A stretch of DNA of 64,000 nucleotides from Spisula solida (taxonomy: Eukaryota > Mollusca > Bivalvia > Venerida > Mactridae). Positions 63,547-64,000 of the stretch are shown here, piece after piece. Within the stretch, counting starts at the first letter, position 1. Each line of letters begins with the position of its first letter. The translations under genes and the position numbers were made by a program. The stretch spans positions 10,591,455 to 10,655,454 of the forward strand of contig OX365948.1 in the NCBI GenBank assembly GCA_947247005.1. Reading direction: 5' to 3'. The notes below the pieces were generated by a model that had not been told where the DNA came from, searched no databases, and saw only the letters and a program-made list of their open reading frames with translations.

Positions 63547-64000
63547 AACAAGAGGGCCCAAAGGGCCCTAGGTCGCTCACCTGTCAAACTTGACCTAGAT
63601 TTTGTTGAGATGATAATTGTGACCAAGTTTCATACAGACTAGGCCAATATTGTGACCTCTAGTGACTACACAAGGTTTTTCTATTATTTGACCTTGTGAC
63701 CTAGTTTTTGACCCTGGATGACCCAATATCGAACTTGATCTAGATTTGGTTGAGATGATCATTTTGATCGAGTTTCATAAAGATTAGACCAAAATTGTGA
63801 CCTCTAGTGACTACACAAGGTTGTTCTATGATTTGACCTTGTGACCTAGTTTTTTACCCCCGATGACCCAATATCAAACTAGACCTAGATTTTGTACAGA
63901 TGATCATTGTGACCAAGTTTCATAAAGATTAAGTCAAAATTGTGACCTCTAGTGACTACACAAGATTTTTCTATGATTTGACCTTGTGACCTAGTTTTTG
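63547..64000. repeat. Bivalve-type dispersed element, cut by the window edge
   Basis: Starts GAACAAGAGGGCCCAAAGGG…GTCGCTCACCTGTC. Internal 'GTGACCTCTAGTGACTACAC' recurs at about 63652, 63797 and 63942, a 145 bp period. The right end is outside the window. Confidence 0.88.

Larger units (their letters stand above)
58953..64000. other. Probable upstream intron of the CCDC17-like gene
   Basis: No exon or promoter could be supported on either strand. Holds a 41 bp tandem repeat (61000-61197), a G4 motif (61635-61650), a dispersed-repeat remnant near 61860-62060 (shares 'AAGCCACATT' with about 15250 and 46570), and the repeat running off the right edge. Confidence 0.55.

Noticed and set aside
1..64000. 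tRNA, rRNA, CRISPR arrays, bacterial operons or viral genes
   Set aside because: Nothing resembling these was seen on reading both strands. The tandem repeats lack CRISPR-like unique spacers, and no retroviral or other viral coding region was recognised.

Overview
This is eukaryotic DNA, AT-rich and intron-rich, almost certainly from a bivalve mollusc. The evidence is GT-AG introns, vertebrate-like orthologues split into many small exons, and abundant dispersed repeats of the kind found in bivalve genomes (elements running from 'GGGCCCAAAGGGCCC…GCTCACCTGTC' to 'GACAGGTGAGC', with internal ~145 bp repeats). No prokaryotic, rRNA, tRNA or CRISPR features were seen. All exon models come from reading splice signals and codon phase by eye; no alignment or transcript data were available.

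Layout. (1) Positions 1-16825, + strand: a KIFC1-type kinesin-14 gene. Fourteen exons give 669 codons in continuous phase, ending at a stop at 16823-16825; the 5' exon(s) with the start codon lie left of the window. Its first in-window intron holds an uninterrupted 667-codon + strand ORF (2332-4335) with four SxIP motifs, the signature for binding EB1 on microtubule plus ends. (2) Positions 16826-24783: the tail-to-tail gap between two convergent genes, with candidate poly(A) signals, a MITE with perfect 27 bp termini and a minisatellite. (3) Positions 24784-58952, - strand: a long gene whose middle matches vertebrate CCDC17 (coiled coil, then the 'GFVIFYDF…LDP', 'RAWAKIPLFD…GRFRIP' and 'AELYYRIVN' blocks). 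It continues for about 800 residues beyond the vertebrate protein with what look like tandem C2-like beta-sandwich units. About 24-26 exons were found; the 5' end lies beyond the window. (4) Positions 58953-64000: probably the first part of the same gene's upstream intron, with no exon seen.

The introns are full of repeats: nested TIR elements (including an apparent mariner relative in KIFC1), foldback elements, and about ten minisatellites. Three minisatellites or short duplications straddle exon-intron junctions of the CCDC17-like gene and so multiply real splice sites (about 13 copies of one splice donor at 28.1-28.8 kb). Two other minisatellites look like amplified ends of small TIR elements. 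A 420 bp foldback element has inserted into a 36 bp satellite with a visible 5 bp target duplication. A 77 bp near-perfect hairpin at 25.4 kb departs from symmetry only by changes that leave G:U pairs on the + strand.

Functional link: KIFC1 is a minus-end-directed spindle and centrosome-clustering motor. CCDC17-like proteins are poorly characterised. Nothing in the sequence shows that the two genes act together beyond being convergent neighbours. The SxIP ORF inside KIFC1, if expressed alone or as an alternative first exon, would connect that locus to plus-end tracking.
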